Assembly: GCA_030642005.1 (NCBI GenBank)
Contig: DAOWOP010000074.1
Coordinates: forward strand, 1 to 11,901
Origin: Planctomycetales bacterium
Lineage (GTDB): Bacteria > Planctomycetota > Phycisphaerae > SM23-33
Direction: 5' to 3'
DNA: 11,901 nt
Positions within the stretch are counted from its first letter, which is position 1. The number at the start of each line of letters is the position of its first letter. Below, one piece after another: positions 1 to 6,712 of this stretch. Under the pieces are notes generated by a model. That model saw only the letters and a program-made list of their open reading frames with translations. It was not told the origin of the DNA and made no database searches. Both the position numbers and the translations under genes were made by a program.

Positions 1-210
1 GCCAATTCGGGCATACTGGCATGGGGACCGACCCACCAATCCAGCACCACGATTAATGGCGCGCTGATCAGCGGCATGATCTGCTATTACGGAGTGTTAG
101 GAGGCCAACACGTCCTGAATTACGACGAGGACCTCGCGACACTCTACGACTTCTCCGCCGAACCCGGCAGCGTTACGCCGGAGGTAACTATTCTGACATG
201 GAACGATTGA
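1..210 (+). CDS. C-terminal end of a secreted / pilus-associated protein (5' truncated)
   Basis: Frame 1 is open from the window edge to a TGA at 208-210 and gives 69 residues without a start. The segment is rich in Gly, Ser, Thr and aromatic residues (for example INGALISGMICYYG near residues 19-31) and looks like an extracellular beta-rich domain rather than an enzyme. The short INGALI-type turn resembles the repetitive C-terminal part of PilX-like minor pilus proteins found next to pseudopilin genes. That resemblance comes from family style and is weak. The next gene starts 17 bases after the stop and codes for a pseudopilin-operon protein, so this is probably an upstream member of the same operon. 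The coding call is good; the function is uncertain. Confidence 0.62.
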   Translation, partial: ANSGILAWGPTHQSSTTINGALISGMICYYGVLGGQHVLNYDEDLATLYDFSAEPGSVTPEVTILTWND

Positions 211-227
211 AAACAAAGGAGTTTGCG

Positions 228-593
228 ATGAACCTGACGCAGGAAAAAAAAGTAGGCTGCACGGTCAGAATCGACGGCTACACTCGATTTTGCCTGTCGG
301 CGATAATGGTGCTTCTGGCGGTTCTGATTATCGGGTTGTGGGCCGAAGGTCCGATTTCCGGCGTACCCGACGCTGCCGGAGCAGGCGCCAGGGAGGCTTC
401 GTCTGGCCGCCATACAATCCTGCTCGACGCCAGGGCGCAGCGTGTAGCCATGCTGAAGGCCGCTCAGGAAACCAACAAGAAACTGGACAAGATCGTCGAC
501 CTGCTGAAAAGCGGCAATATCCGCGTCAGCCTCGTCGAACCAGGCAAAGGAAAGAAGGTGGCCAACAATGTCCGAAAACTTCCGAAAAAATAG
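228..593 (+). CDS. small single-pass membrane protein of unknown function
   Basis: This is a 121-residue protein. The ATG at 228 is preferred because AAAGGAG at 215-221 lies six bases upstream; an in-frame ATG at 198 would add ten residues but has no such site and overlaps the previous gene. Residues 1-20 are polar and basic, 21-38 form one hydrophobic membrane helix (FCLSAIMVLLAVLIIGLW), 40-62 are a Gly/Ala-rich linker, and 65-95 look like an amphipathic or coiled-coil helix (QETNKKLDKIVDLLK). A Lys-rich tail follows. The topology suggests a short cytoplasmic N-terminus and an extracytoplasmic helix. I recognise no family. It overlaps the pseudopilin start by 26 bases, so translational coupling and a role near the pilus assembly site are likely. 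The coding call is strong; no function is assigned. Confidence 0.8.
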   Translation: MNLTQEKKVGCTVRIDGYTRFCLSAIMVLLAVLIIGLWAEGPISGVPDAAGAGAREASSGRHTILLDARAQRVAMLKAAQETNKKLDKIVDLLKSGNIRVSLVEPGKGKKVANNVRKLPKK

Positions 594-1110
594 ATACAGC
601 CCTGCCTGTCGTGAGCAAAGTCGAACGGCCTGTCGTGAGCGGAGTCGAACGGGTTTTACGCTTGTTGAGATGATCGTGGTGCTGGTCATATTGGCCGTTG
701 CCGCAACGATAATAGTTCCGTATGCCGCAGGTACGACCAGTTTTCAGGCTTCTGCCGCCGCCAGGTTGATAATGTCCGACCTGGAGTACGCTCAGAATCA
801 GGCCATTACGACGCAGACGCCTGTGTTGGTAACGTTTAGCGTTCCGGGCAATTCTTATACTGTCTCTAACGCAAGCGGGACCCTGATTCATCCGATTAGC
901 AAACAAGCGTACGTAGTTGATTTTGATACGAGCGACGGTTTTAAGAATGTTTCGGTGTCATCGGCGGATTTCGGCGGCTCGTCGGTTGTTACGTTTGACG
1001 CCCTTGGCTCACCGGACAATGCCGGGACAGTTGCCGTTGTGGCCGGTTCGCACACTTACACCGTAACCGTCGCGGCGGTCAGCGGGCGTGTCGAGGTCGC
1101 CGGAAACTAG
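568..1110 (+). CDS. GspH/FimT-type pseudopilin with type III (prepilin) signal
   Basis: The 180-residue protein has a clear prepilin peptidase site, G29 followed by FTLVEMIVVLVILAVAA. F30 becomes the N-methylated first residue, E34 is the conserved Glu at +5, and residues 30-50 form the hydrophobic N-helix. The remainder is a roughly 130-residue Ser/Thr/Val-rich beta domain ending in a SGRVEV-type strand, as in minor pseudopilins of the GspH/FimT group. It would be processed by PilD/GspO and enter a type II secretion pseudopilus or type IV pilus tip. The ATG at 568 has GAAGG about eight bases upstream and overlaps the preceding gene. The leader is unusually long (29 residues; usually about 5-15) because residues 13-28 come from a tandem 24-bp repeat. 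GspH versus FimT cannot be decided here. Confidence 0.88.
   Translation: MSENFRKNRYSPACREQSRTACRERSRTGFTLVEMIVVLVILAVAATIIVPYAAGTTSFQASAAARLIMSDLEYAQNQAITTQTPVLVTFSVPGNSYTVSNASGTLIHPISKQAYVVDFDTSDGFKNVSVSSADFGGSSVVTFDALGSPDNAGTVAVVAGSHTYTVTVAAVSGRVEVAGN
605..652 (+). repeat. two tandem 24-bp repeat units inside the prepilin leader
   Basis: Units 605-628 and 629-652 both begin CCTGTCGTGAGC and end AGTCGAACGG. They differ only at two adjacent bases (AA versus GG). They are in frame and encode eight residues each, ACREQSRT-like and ACRERSRT. The 14-mer TGAGCAAAGTCGAA (612-625) recurs inverted at 10879-10892, so this is an interspersed repeat family rather than a pilin feature. Confidence 0.9.
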
Positions 1111-1122
1111 CAGGGACCTCTT

Positions 1123-1151
1123 GGCCGACCGACCTGCTCGTCAGGTCGGCC
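1123..1151 (+). repeat. hairpin after the pseudopilin gene
   Basis: GGCCGACC (1123-1130) is the exact reverse complement of GGTCGGCC (1144-1151), giving an 8-bp GC-rich stem with a 13-base loop. The inner GACCTG/CAGGTC can pair instead. It begins 13 bases after the pseudopilin stop. No T-run follows, so a classic intrinsic terminator is unlikely. It may reduce read-through, protect the 3' end of the mRNA, or be another palindromic repeat. Confidence 0.6.
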
Positions 1152-1200
1152 CTTGCCGTAGCGCGGCCGGCAGATAGGTGTCGCTGGAAATTAGATAGTA

Positions 1201-1207
1201 AAAGGAG
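1201..1207 (+). promoter_or_regulatory. displaced Shine-Dalgarno sequence for pilM
   Basis: AAAGGAG at 1201-1207 is the best ribosome-binding sequence between the pseudopilin and pilM, but it lies 62 bases before the pilM ATG. The intervening 1209-1258 folds back completely. If folded, only about 12 unpaired bases separate this site from the ATG. No good site lies immediately before 1270. Confidence 0.45.
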
Positions 1208-1208
1208 C

Positions 1209-1258
1209 ACGCAAACGCGGCAGGAATGCCCACCCGGCAATTGCCGGGGCGTTTGCGT
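1209..1258 (+). promoter_or_regulatory. predicted three-way-junction structure upstream of pilM
   Basis: The outer stem is ACGCAAACGC (1209-1218) with GCGTTTGCGT (1249-1258), 10 bp and perfect. Inside are two hairpins: GGCA-GGAA-TGCC (1219-1230), with a GNRA-type tetraloop, and the perfect palindrome CCCGGCAATTGCCGGG (1233-1248). Only two bases (1231-1232) are unpaired at the junction. It lies 11 bases before the pilM ATG. It could be a structured leader RNA controlling pilM translation or a mobile palindromic repeat; the sequence alone does not decide between these. Confidence 0.6.
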
Positions 1259-1269
1259 AAAACACAGCG

Positions 1270-2526
1270 ATGTTTGAGTTGCTTTCAAAAACCAAGTACG
1301 GGCAGATCGGTCTGGACATAGGGGCCGAAAGCGTCAAGATGCTGCAACTGGCTGTGGTGCGAGATAAACTGTTCGTCGCAGCCGCTGCTTTGCGCCATCT
1401 GCCCGAAAGCGCCGTCAGGCCCGACGCCGACGGGCAGACACGCCGGAAAATTCTCATCGAAACCATCCGCGAGATGCTCGCAAACAGAGTATTCCATGGG
1501 CGGAACGTCGTCAGTTGTATGCGGGCCGACGAAATAGGCGTCAAAAACGTTCGCCTGCCCCGGATGCCGGATGACGAACTGGCTTCAGCGGTTGTGTGGG
1601 AATGTCAGGAGCGGTTTGGTTTTGAGGTCGATGCCGACCGGATTCACTACATCAAGGCTGGCGAAGTCCGGCAGGGCGACGATGTACGAAACGAAGTCAT
1701 ACTTATTGCCGTTCCCGGCGATGTCCTTACCCGGCACCTCGATATGCTTTCGGAGGTGCGTTTGATTCCTGCCCACGTGGACGCCGAGCCGACCGCTCTG
1801 TTCCGCGCATACGAGCGATTCCTCAGGCGTGCCGACGACGACGCATCCGTTAGCGTGATCGTTGATATAGGCCTGGCCTGCACGAAAGTGATCGTAGCCA
1901 GGGGCAGGTCGATTCTGCTGATTAAGGCCATTGACATTGCCGGTCGGAAGTTCAACGAGAGTGTCGCCGAAGAACTGAATATGAGTTTTGCCGAGGCGGC
2001 GACTCTTCGCAGGCGCACCTTCGAGAACGGGCGCCCCGGTTTGGCAAAAGCAAACACCACCGAGCCGATGCCCACAATGGAAGGGAAGGTCCAGTGGTCC
2101 GTCTTCGACGCCATTCGTGAGCAGGTGGAGACCTTGGCGCGTGAGATAAGCCTGTGCCTGCGTTATTGCTCGGTTACGTTCCGCGGGTTGAGGCCGACGA
2201 AGATCACACTGACCGGAGGCGAGGCTTACGATCCGCGCCTGGCCGAATCGCTGAAGGAGTACCTCGACTGTGAATGTGTGATAGGTCAGCCCCTTTCGGG
2301 TATCGACCTTGGCGGGGTTGAAATAGACGGCGACCGGCGAGGGGAGTTGACGGAGTGGTCGGTGGCGACGGGTCTGGCCCTCCGCAGTTTGTTCGGGAAG
2401 ATCGCCAAAAACGTCCCCGGCGTTAGGGGCCTGACGTCCATGACGACCGACCGCCGACGTAAAACTGATTCCGATAACGGCGAGAAACTCGTCGGTTCCG
2501 GTGTCTCTAAACAGGAAAACGGATGA
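1270..2526 (+). CDS. pilM: PilM, actin-like cytoplasmic pilus assembly ATPase-fold protein
   Basis: The 418-residue protein is a PilM-type actin/FtsA-fold member. The phosphate-1 motif is at residues 13-27 (IGLDIGAESVKMLQL), the phosphate-2 motif VDIG is at 198-201, and the adenosine motif TGG is at 315-317, followed by VATGLAL at 365-371. In type IV pilus systems PilM binds nucleotide and the cytoplasmic N-terminus of PilN, linking motor ATPases to the inner-membrane complex. The ATG at 1270 is the first possible start in this frame because an in-frame TAA lies at 1258. It has no good adjacent ribosome site, only the structured leader described separately. The last four bases overlap the pilN start. 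The C-terminus (from about 385) is a polar, probably disordered tail. The assignment is firm. Confidence 0.93.
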   Translation: MFELLSKTKYGQIGLDIGAESVKMLQLAVVRDKLFVAAAALRHLPESAVRPDADGQTRRKILIETIREMLANRVFHGRNVVSCMRADEIGVKNVRLPRMPDDELASAVVWECQERFGFEVDADRIHYIKAGEVRQGDDVRNEVILIAVPGDVLTRHLDMLSEVRLIPAHVDAEPTALFRAYERFLRRADDDASVSVIVDIGLACTKVIVARGRSILLIKAIDIAGRKFNESVAEELNMSFAEAATLRRRTFENGRPGLAKANTTEPMPTMEGKVQWSVFDAIREQVETLAREISLCLRYCSVTFRGLRPTKITLTGGEAYDPRLAESLKEYLDCECVIGQPLSGIDLGGVEIDGDRRGELTEWSVATGLALRSLFGKIAKNVPGVRGLTSMTTDRRRKTDSDNGEKLVGSGVSKQENG

Positions 2527-3257
2527 TGTCAGCGACGAACCCAACAGGATCGAGCCACGGTGCTGCGGACAAAGGCGGTATTGCGTCTCCGGGGCGTCAA
2601 GTAGAGTTTCTGCCGAAGCATGTCCGGCAGCAGCGTTTTCGGCGTCGTCGGCTTATTCGCCAGGGCTATCTTCTGGCGGTGTGCGTGGCTGTTATGGGGT
2701 TATTGACCTACGTTCGAGGCGAACGGGTCGCCCAGGCGCGGGGCAACCTGGCAACGCTTGAAAAAAACAGAAGTAACCTCCGGCGACAGGCCGCAATGAT
2801 AAAATCGCTGGAAAGCCAGATGTCCGACCTGCTGGTCAAGAAACAAATTGACGAGGAACTCGGCGGCCGGACCAACTGTACCGTCGTGCTGGCGGAGTTG
2901 TGTCGAATAACGCCGCCGAACATAGTCATGGTCTCGCTGGATTTACAGACAGTTGAACTGGCTGCGGGGGTGTCCGGGTACCCAGGGCGATCGTCGTCCC
3001 TCGCCGGCAGGAGTTATCGCGGCTCGCGCCCGGTCGTTGTCGGCAGGACCGACGCCAAAGGCGCCTCCAGCGCCGTTCGGCGCGCTCGCATGGTTATTAC
3101 CGGGCTGGCGATGCACGACGTGGACGTAGCCAACTTTATCGGGCAACTTTCCGCCAGCAGATTCTTCAAAGACGTGAACATGGGCTATACCAAAACGGTT
3201 GTCTTTCGCGGGCGTTCAGCGCGGGAGTTTCAGGCCAGTTGCTACCTGACCCGTTGA
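2523..3257 (+). CDS. pilN: PilN-like inner-membrane pilus assembly protein
   Basis: This 244-residue protein overlaps the pilM stop by four bases (ATGATG over TGA), a sign of translational coupling; AGGA at 2513-2516 is the ribosome site, and the ATG at 2526 is an equally possible start. The cytoplasmic N-terminus carries VEFLPKHVRQQR at residues 27-38, reminiscent of the INLLP-type PilM-binding motif of PilN. A basic stretch precedes one membrane helix at about 47-63, then a coiled coil (66-112), then a PilN/GspL-like ferredoxin-fold domain (about 118-244; for example VVLAELCRITPPNIVMVSLDL). That domain contains a Gly/Ser/Arg-rich insertion at roughly 146-186, which looks like a flexible loop. 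It would pair with PilO in the periplasm. Confidence 0.87.
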   Translation: MMSATNPTGSSHGAADKGGIASPGRQVEFLPKHVRQQRFRRRRLIRQGYLLAVCVAVMGLLTYVRGERVAQARGNLATLEKNRSNLRRQAAMIKSLESQMSDLLVKKQIDEELGGRTNCTVVLAELCRITPPNIVMVSLDLQTVELAAGVSGYPGRSSSLAGRSYRGSRPVVVGRTDAKGASSAVRRARMVITGLAMHDVDVANFIGQLSASRFFKDVNMGYTKTVVFRGRSAREFQASCYLTR

Positions 3258-3262
3258 GGGGT

Positions 3263-3292
3263 CCCCAAATCGCAATAAATCGCGATTTGGGG
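3263..3292 (+). repeat. perfect 11-bp-stem hairpin between pilN and pilO
   Basis: CCCCAAATCGC (3263-3273) pairs exactly with GCGATTTGGGG (3282-3292) around an 8-base AT-rich loop. Outer GGG (3259-3261) and CCC (3295-3297) can extend the stem. It begins six bases after the pilN stop. No T-run follows, so a strong terminator is unlikely. It may adjust the pilN/pilO expression ratio or be a palindromic repeat. Confidence 0.7.
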
Positions 3293-3333
3293 TTCCCGAT
3301 CGTCGCAGAGAGGCTTTGGGAGTAATTACCGAC

Positions 3334-3912
3334 GTGTTCTTTTCACGCGACAACCTGATCGTTCTTGGAATCCTGACGGTGATTTCAATCACCTATTTCG
3401 CGGTGGTTTATCGCACCCAATCCGTCGCCGCCGAGGGTGTTTCGGCGCGGACAGCGGAAGCCAGACGCCTCCTCGAAGCCGACGCCGTACAGGCCTCCCG
3501 CGTCCCGCCGATGCTCCGCCAAATCGAACAAATGAAGCATCGCTACAACGACAAGGAGTGGGGCCGGCGACTGCCCGAACGACAGGAACTGGCCGGATTC
3601 CTCCGTGAAATCGCATCGGGACTCTCACTGGAAAAACTTTCCAACCAGTTCATCCAGTCGGGAAATCCGTCCCAAAGCCCGCTGTATAACTGCCTCCCTA
3701 TAACACTGAATTTCGAGGGCGATTTCCTGGCCTTGGCGAGATTCCTGAAACGGATCGACGGTTTGGCCCGACTGACACGAATCGAACACCTGGTGATCAA
3801 CGTAGGCGAAGACCCGGAAAAACTCGAAATCGAAATGGGCATGAATATCTATTTTACGGAACAGTCCCGACGTATGTCGGGAAAGACCGACCAAACGAGG
3901 TCCGAGCAATGA
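3334..3912 (+). CDS. pilO: PilO-like inner-membrane pilus assembly protein
   Basis: This PilO-family protein is 192 residues from a GTG at 3334. That start is chosen because GGAG (3319-3322) lies 11 bases upstream; a TTG at 3316 would add six residues but its nearest GAGG is only two bases away, and no ATG fits. Residues about 7-26 form one membrane helix (LIVLGILTVISITYFAVVY), 34-75 a coiled-coil-like helix, and 85-175 the PilO/GspM-type periplasmic domain with the characteristic LPITLNFEGDFLALARFL followed by RLTRIEHLVI. PilO dimerises with PilN and contacts PilP. The last residues (about 177-192) are encoded partly by a DNA palindrome at 3865-3882 and look like an added tail. The stop overlaps the next ATG as ATGA. 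Confidence 0.86.
   Translation: MFFSRDNLIVLGILTVISITYFAVVYRTQSVAAEGVSARTAEARRLLEADAVQASRVPPMLRQIEQMKHRYNDKEWGRRLPERQELAGFLREIASGLSLEKLSNQFIQSGNPSQSPLYNCLPITLNFEGDFLALARFLKRIDGLARLTRIEHLVINVGEDPEKLEIEMGMNIYFTEQSRRMSGKTDQTRSEQ
3865..3882 (+). repeat. palindrome in the pilO C-terminal coding tail
   Basis: TCCCGAC-GTAT-GTCGGGA is a perfect 7-bp stem with a 4-base loop inside the last 50 bases of pilO, encoding SRRMSG beyond the conserved PilO domain. It resembles the other palindromic elements at gene ends in this window. Confidence 0.55.
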
Positions 3913-4589
3913 ACGGCGATACGGGAAATTTTTCTGATACTACTCTGCGAAGCACGAGCTTCATAAGCCGGCTCAAGGTAGAACTTCGGCAGGATAAGAA
4001 GAAAACGACCATGCTGGTAATTCTGCTGATAGCGGCCGGTATCGTCGGCGGCAAGTTTGTCGTTAGTCACAGCCTGCCGGATAACGCCTCTGCCGCCGGT
4101 TCAGACAGCGCCGCAGAGAGGTTGCTTCCCGATGCCGGTAATCAGGGCGCCGTCGCCCGGCCCGGCAGGCCCATAGGGCCCCAAGGCGGGGTCGGAAAAA
4201 GCAGCAATCAAACCCAACAGGTCGATTTGGCCTCGATGGACCGGGCCATAAACCGCGACCTTTTCTGGCCAAACACCAAATATTTCCCGTCCACCGACCG
4301 GGCCGATATGCACCGCGCCACGAGTCAGCCGGACCAGGCCAAACAACAAGCCGAAGCCGAACAACGAGAGCGGCGCAAGCGACTGAAGCATGTCGAATCA
4401 ATCCGTGCCCAGGCAGAAGCATTGTGTCTGACGAGCACCATGCTTGGCCGGTCGCCGACAGCATTAATAAACGAACAGGTTCTGCGGACCGGAGACGCGA
4501 TAAACGGATTTCGTCTCAAGTCCATCGCCTCTGATCGCTGTATCGTCGCCAGGGAAGGCGTGGATGTGGAGTTGCAAATAAGAAAATGA
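3909..4589 (+). CDS. PilP/GspC-like inner-membrane protein with periplasmic HR-type domain
   Basis: The 226-residue protein starts at an ATGA overlap with the pilO stop. A cytoplasmic N-terminus (1-33, with a repeat-derived TTLRSTS at 11-17) leads to one membrane helix at about 35-51. A long, low-complexity periplasmic linker (52-105) contains a second DNA repeat at 86-94, and a charged helix (140-170, QAEAEQRERRKRLK) follows. The final 55 residues (LTSTMLGRSPTALINEQVLRTGDAINGF and onward) look like the small beta domain of GspC/PilP, with the typical pattern of a variable-residue strand, GD and GF. By position and topology it should connect PilN/PilO to the secretin N0 domain. Similarity to PilP is structural and positional only, so I give no symbol. 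Confidence 0.78.
   Translation: MNGDTGNFSDTTLRSTSFISRLKVELRQDKKKTTMLVILLIAAGIVGGKFVVSHSLPDNASAAGSDSAAERLLPDAGNQGAVARPGRPIGPQGGVGKSSNQTQQVDLASMDRAINRDLFWPNTKYFPSTDRADMHRATSQPDQAKQQAEAEQRERRKRLKHVESIRAQAEALCLTSTMLGRSPTALINEQVLRTGDAINGFRLKSIASDRCIVAREGVDVELQIRK
3940..3958 (+). repeat. interspersed repeat, short form (copy in the pilP-like gene)
   Basis: CTACTCTGCGAAGCACGAG. Its first 14 bases match 10005-10018 exactly and its last 14 match 10028-10041 exactly. The copy here lacks 18 internal bases found there. It encodes TTLRSTS in the cytoplasmic N-terminus. Confidence 0.8.
4165..4190 (+). repeat. 26-bp interspersed repeat (copy in the pilP-like linker)
   Basis: This segment runs GCAGGCCC, then ATA, then GGGCCCCAAGGCGGG. 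It matches 10131-10156 at 24 of 26 bases. The two copies are read in different frames (RPIGPQGG here), so the similarity is at the DNA level. Confidence 0.8.
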
Positions 4590-4594
4590 TTCCA

Positions 4595-4609
4595 GGCCCC
4601 CTGGGGGCC
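4595..4609 (+). repeat. GC-rich palindrome after the pilP-like gene
   Basis: GGCCCCCTGGGGGCC starts five bases after the stop codon and is followed by a second palindrome, TCGGCGCCGA (4613-4622). The 13-base core (4596-4608) is the exact reverse complement of 10088-10100. No T-run follows. It may be a repeat or a weak transcript-stabilising hairpin. Confidence 0.6.
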
Positions 4610-4674
4610 GGCTCGGCGCCGACAGAGGCGCAGTTAAACCGGTAATGACAGGTAATGCTACAGAAGCGGACTTC

Positions 4675-4691
4675 GTTCCGGCGGGCGGAAC
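4675..4691 (+). promoter_or_regulatory. hairpin in the secretin leader
   Basis: GTTCCG (4675-4680) and CGGAAC (4686-4691) form a 6-bp stem with a 5-base loop. GAAG-CGGA-CTTC (4663-4674) lies directly upstream. The secretin ribosome site TAAGGAG (4705-4711) follows and remains unpaired. The gap 4590-4718 contains no gene. A role in mRNA processing or stability is possible but not shown. Confidence 0.4.
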
Positions 4692-4718
4692 AAGTCAACC
4701 TGACTAAGGAGCATAGTG

Positions 4719-6641
4719 ATGAAAAAGATTGCAGAAGTACCTTCCGCATTGGCTTTGGCGTGCGTCGCGACAGGCGGATTCCTGTACCGACGGACGGGGC
4801 GGGTTATCGCGCCGGCAGTTTTGGCGATACTGCTGGCCGTCGGCTTGGCCATTGCCCAGCAAACCATCCCCACCACAACCGGACCCGCCGATAACAAAGT
4901 AAAGTTCGACACCGAAGGGGGTGTCGATGAACTTCACGTTCGCGGCGTGGACCTTCGCCAGGTCCTCCAGATGCTCAGCACCCAGAACAAGGTCAACATT
5001 GTTACCACCAAAGAGGTTAGCGGCACGGTAACGGTCGATCTGTACGACGTTACGTTCACCGAGGCCCTTGAGTCGGTGCTGCAATCGGCCGGGCTTGTAT
5101 ATGTCCGCAAGGGCAACTTCGTGTACGTGTACACACCGAAGCAGTTGGCTGAGATCCTCGCCGCCAAACGACAAACCGCGGTGAAGGTCTTCCGCCTCAA
5201 CTACATCACAGCCGAGGACGCCAAGACCTTCATCACGCCGGTGCTTAGCGAAGACGGTGTGATCTCGACGTCGCCTGCTGCGGCGATAGGCGTGCCGTCG
5301 GCCGCTGACGCCGCCGGCGGGAACGCACTGGCGAACGAAGATGTCCTGGTGGTGAAGGATTACTCTGAAAATCTTGTAAAAATCACCGCCATCCTCAGCC
5401 GGCTTGATGTCCGCCCACAACAAGTCCTCATCGAAGCGACCATCCTGCGAGCGTCGCTGACTGAAAACAACGCCCTTGGGATCGACTTCAACTCCCTGGC
5501 CGGTATCGACTTCCGCACGATGGGCTACACCAGCACCGACCTGACGGACCTGGCGCCCGGTGCGGTGCCCGCCAATCAACTGGACCGGCCTCGGGCCAAC
5601 TTCCGAACCGATTTCACCGCAGGCGTCGATCCGGGCGGAATCAGCATAGGGTTTATCTATAACCAGTTCCGCGTCCTGCTGAGAGCCCTTGAAAGCATCA
5701 CGGACATCGTCGTCCTGGCTAATCCGAAACTGCTGGTAATGAACAAGCAGCGAGGCGAAGTCATGGTCGGCAACAGGGACGGATACCTGACCACGATCGT
5801 TACCGAGACCACCGCTACGCAGACAGTCGAATTCCTCGAAACGGGTACTCAACTGGTCGTCAGGCCTTACATTGCCAGCGACGGGTACGTCCGCCTTGAA
5901 ATCCACCCCGAGGACTCCACCGGCGGGCTGACGGCGAATCAGTTGCCTTTCGAGCAGACCACCGAGTGCACCTCGAACGTCCTTGTCAAGGACGGGCACA
6001 CGATCGTTATCGGCGGACTGTTCCGCGAACGCACCACCAGCGGGCGTTCGCAGGTGCCCGGACTGGGCAACATCCCCTTTGCCGGCGGGCTGTTCCGCTT
6101 CCGCAGCGATGACACAGTACGCGAAGAAGTGATCATCCTCATCACGCCCCATATCATCAAGCACCCCGCCGACGAGGTTGTCTCCGAACAGTACAAAGAC
6201 GAGATAGACCGCATCCGCCTCGGGCTGCGGCGGGAAATGATGTGGTTCGGACGAAGCCGGCTGGCACAGACCCAGATGCGATGGGCCAGACATCACATCG
6301 CCAGAGGCGATCGCTCCAGGGCGCTGTGGGACCTGAACATGACACTGTCGCTGGAACCGAGAATGTCCGAGGCAATCAGGTTGAGGGAGCGCCTGACAAA
6401 AGAAGCCATCTGGGCGCATGAACCGCGATATTCCGACGCCCAATACATCATTCGGCGAATGATCATGTCCGAGATAGGCCAACCGGTCGAAAAGATCACG
6501 ATCCCGCTCAAGCCTCGAGACGGAATGCGTCTTGAGAAGGAAATTCGCGATGCCCTGGGCATAGGTCGGCATCTGGAACTGCCTCTGAAACAATCAGCCG
6601 GTGCTCCTGCTCCACCTGTATCCGGGCCGGAGGAAGAATAA
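4719..6641 (+). CDS. pilQ: PilQ/GspD-family outer-membrane secretin
   Basis: This is a 640-residue secretin. The ATG at 4719 has TAAGGAG (4705-4711) seven bases upstream; a GTG three bases earlier is less likely. An unusually long N-region precedes the hydrophobic signal segment (29-45), with likely cleavage after AIA46. Residues 70-138 form an N0/STN-like domain (DELHVRGVDLRQVLQML), 152-231 one secretin N1-type domain, and about 234-480 the beta-barrel core with VLIEATILR, VLANPKLLVMN, LVVRPYI, DGHTIVIGGLFRE, VPGLGNIPFAGGLFR and the closing VIILITPHII. Only two N domains are evident, fewer than in GspD. Residues 481-640 form an added helical extension with a TPR-like pair at about 515-550 and a Pro/Glu end. 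It would form the ring through which the fibre or substrates pass. Confidence 0.92.
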   Translation: MKKIAEVPSALALACVATGGFLYRRTGRVIAPAVLAILLAVGLAIAQQTIPTTTGPADNKVKFDTEGGVDELHVRGVDLRQVLQMLSTQNKVNIVTTKEVSGTVTVDLYDVTFTEALESVLQSAGLVYVRKGNFVYVYTPKQLAEILAAKRQTAVKVFRLNYITAEDAKTFITPVLSEDGVISTSPAAAIGVPSAADAAGGNALANEDVLVVKDYSENLVKITAILSRLDVRPQQVLIEATILRASLTENNALGIDFNSLAGIDFRTMGYTSTDLTDLAPGAVPANQLDRPRANFRTDFTAGVDPGGISIGFIYNQFRVLLRALESITDIVVLANPKLLVMNKQRGEVMVGNRDGYLTTIVTETTATQTVEFLETGTQLVVRPYIASDGYVRLEIHPEDSTGGLTANQLPFEQTTECTSNVLVKDGHTIVIGGLFRERTTSGRSQVPGLGNIPFAGGLFRFRSDDTVREEVIILITPHIIKHPADEVVSEQYKDEIDRIRLGLRREMMWFGRSRLAQTQMRWARHHIARGDRSRALWDLNMTLSLEPRMSEAIRLRERLTKEAIWAHEPRYSDAQYIIRRMIMSEIGQPVEKITIPLKPRDGMRLEKEIRDALGIGRHLELPLKQSAGAPAPPVSGPEEE

Positions 6642-6712
6642 AGTATTTTTTTGGCTGAAGCTGTCAATTTGGGAAAGATACGGAGATTGGGCAAACCCAG
6701 AAAGGATTGACT

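Noticed and set aside
605..652. CRISPR-like repeats
   Set aside because: The units are directly adjacent with no spacers, only two exist, and they are inside a coding frame.
1150..1200. Promoter for pilM from TTGCCG and TAGATA-like boxes
   Set aside because: Spacing between any reasonable -35 and -10 pair is wrong; the evidence is no better than chance.
1226..1321. Short upstream open frame of about 31 codons within the pilM leader
   Set aside because: It starts inside the stem structure without a suitable ribosome site and overlaps pilM out of frame; no peptide feature supports it.
4641..4657. Direct repeat GGTAATG-GGTAATG before the secretin as an operator
   Set aside because: Two 7-base copies are too short, and no regulator or promoter context supports binding.
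4704..6593. Long open frame of more than 600 codons on the minus strand opposite the secretin
   Set aside because: It is the mirror of a high-GC gene with strong codon bias. Its translation shows no recognisable domain, whereas the plus strand encodes a full secretin.
6618..6652. Possible terminator after the secretin (T-run at 6644-6650)
   Set aside because: The nearest stem is only four base pairs (TCCG/CGGA) and is well separated from the T-run.
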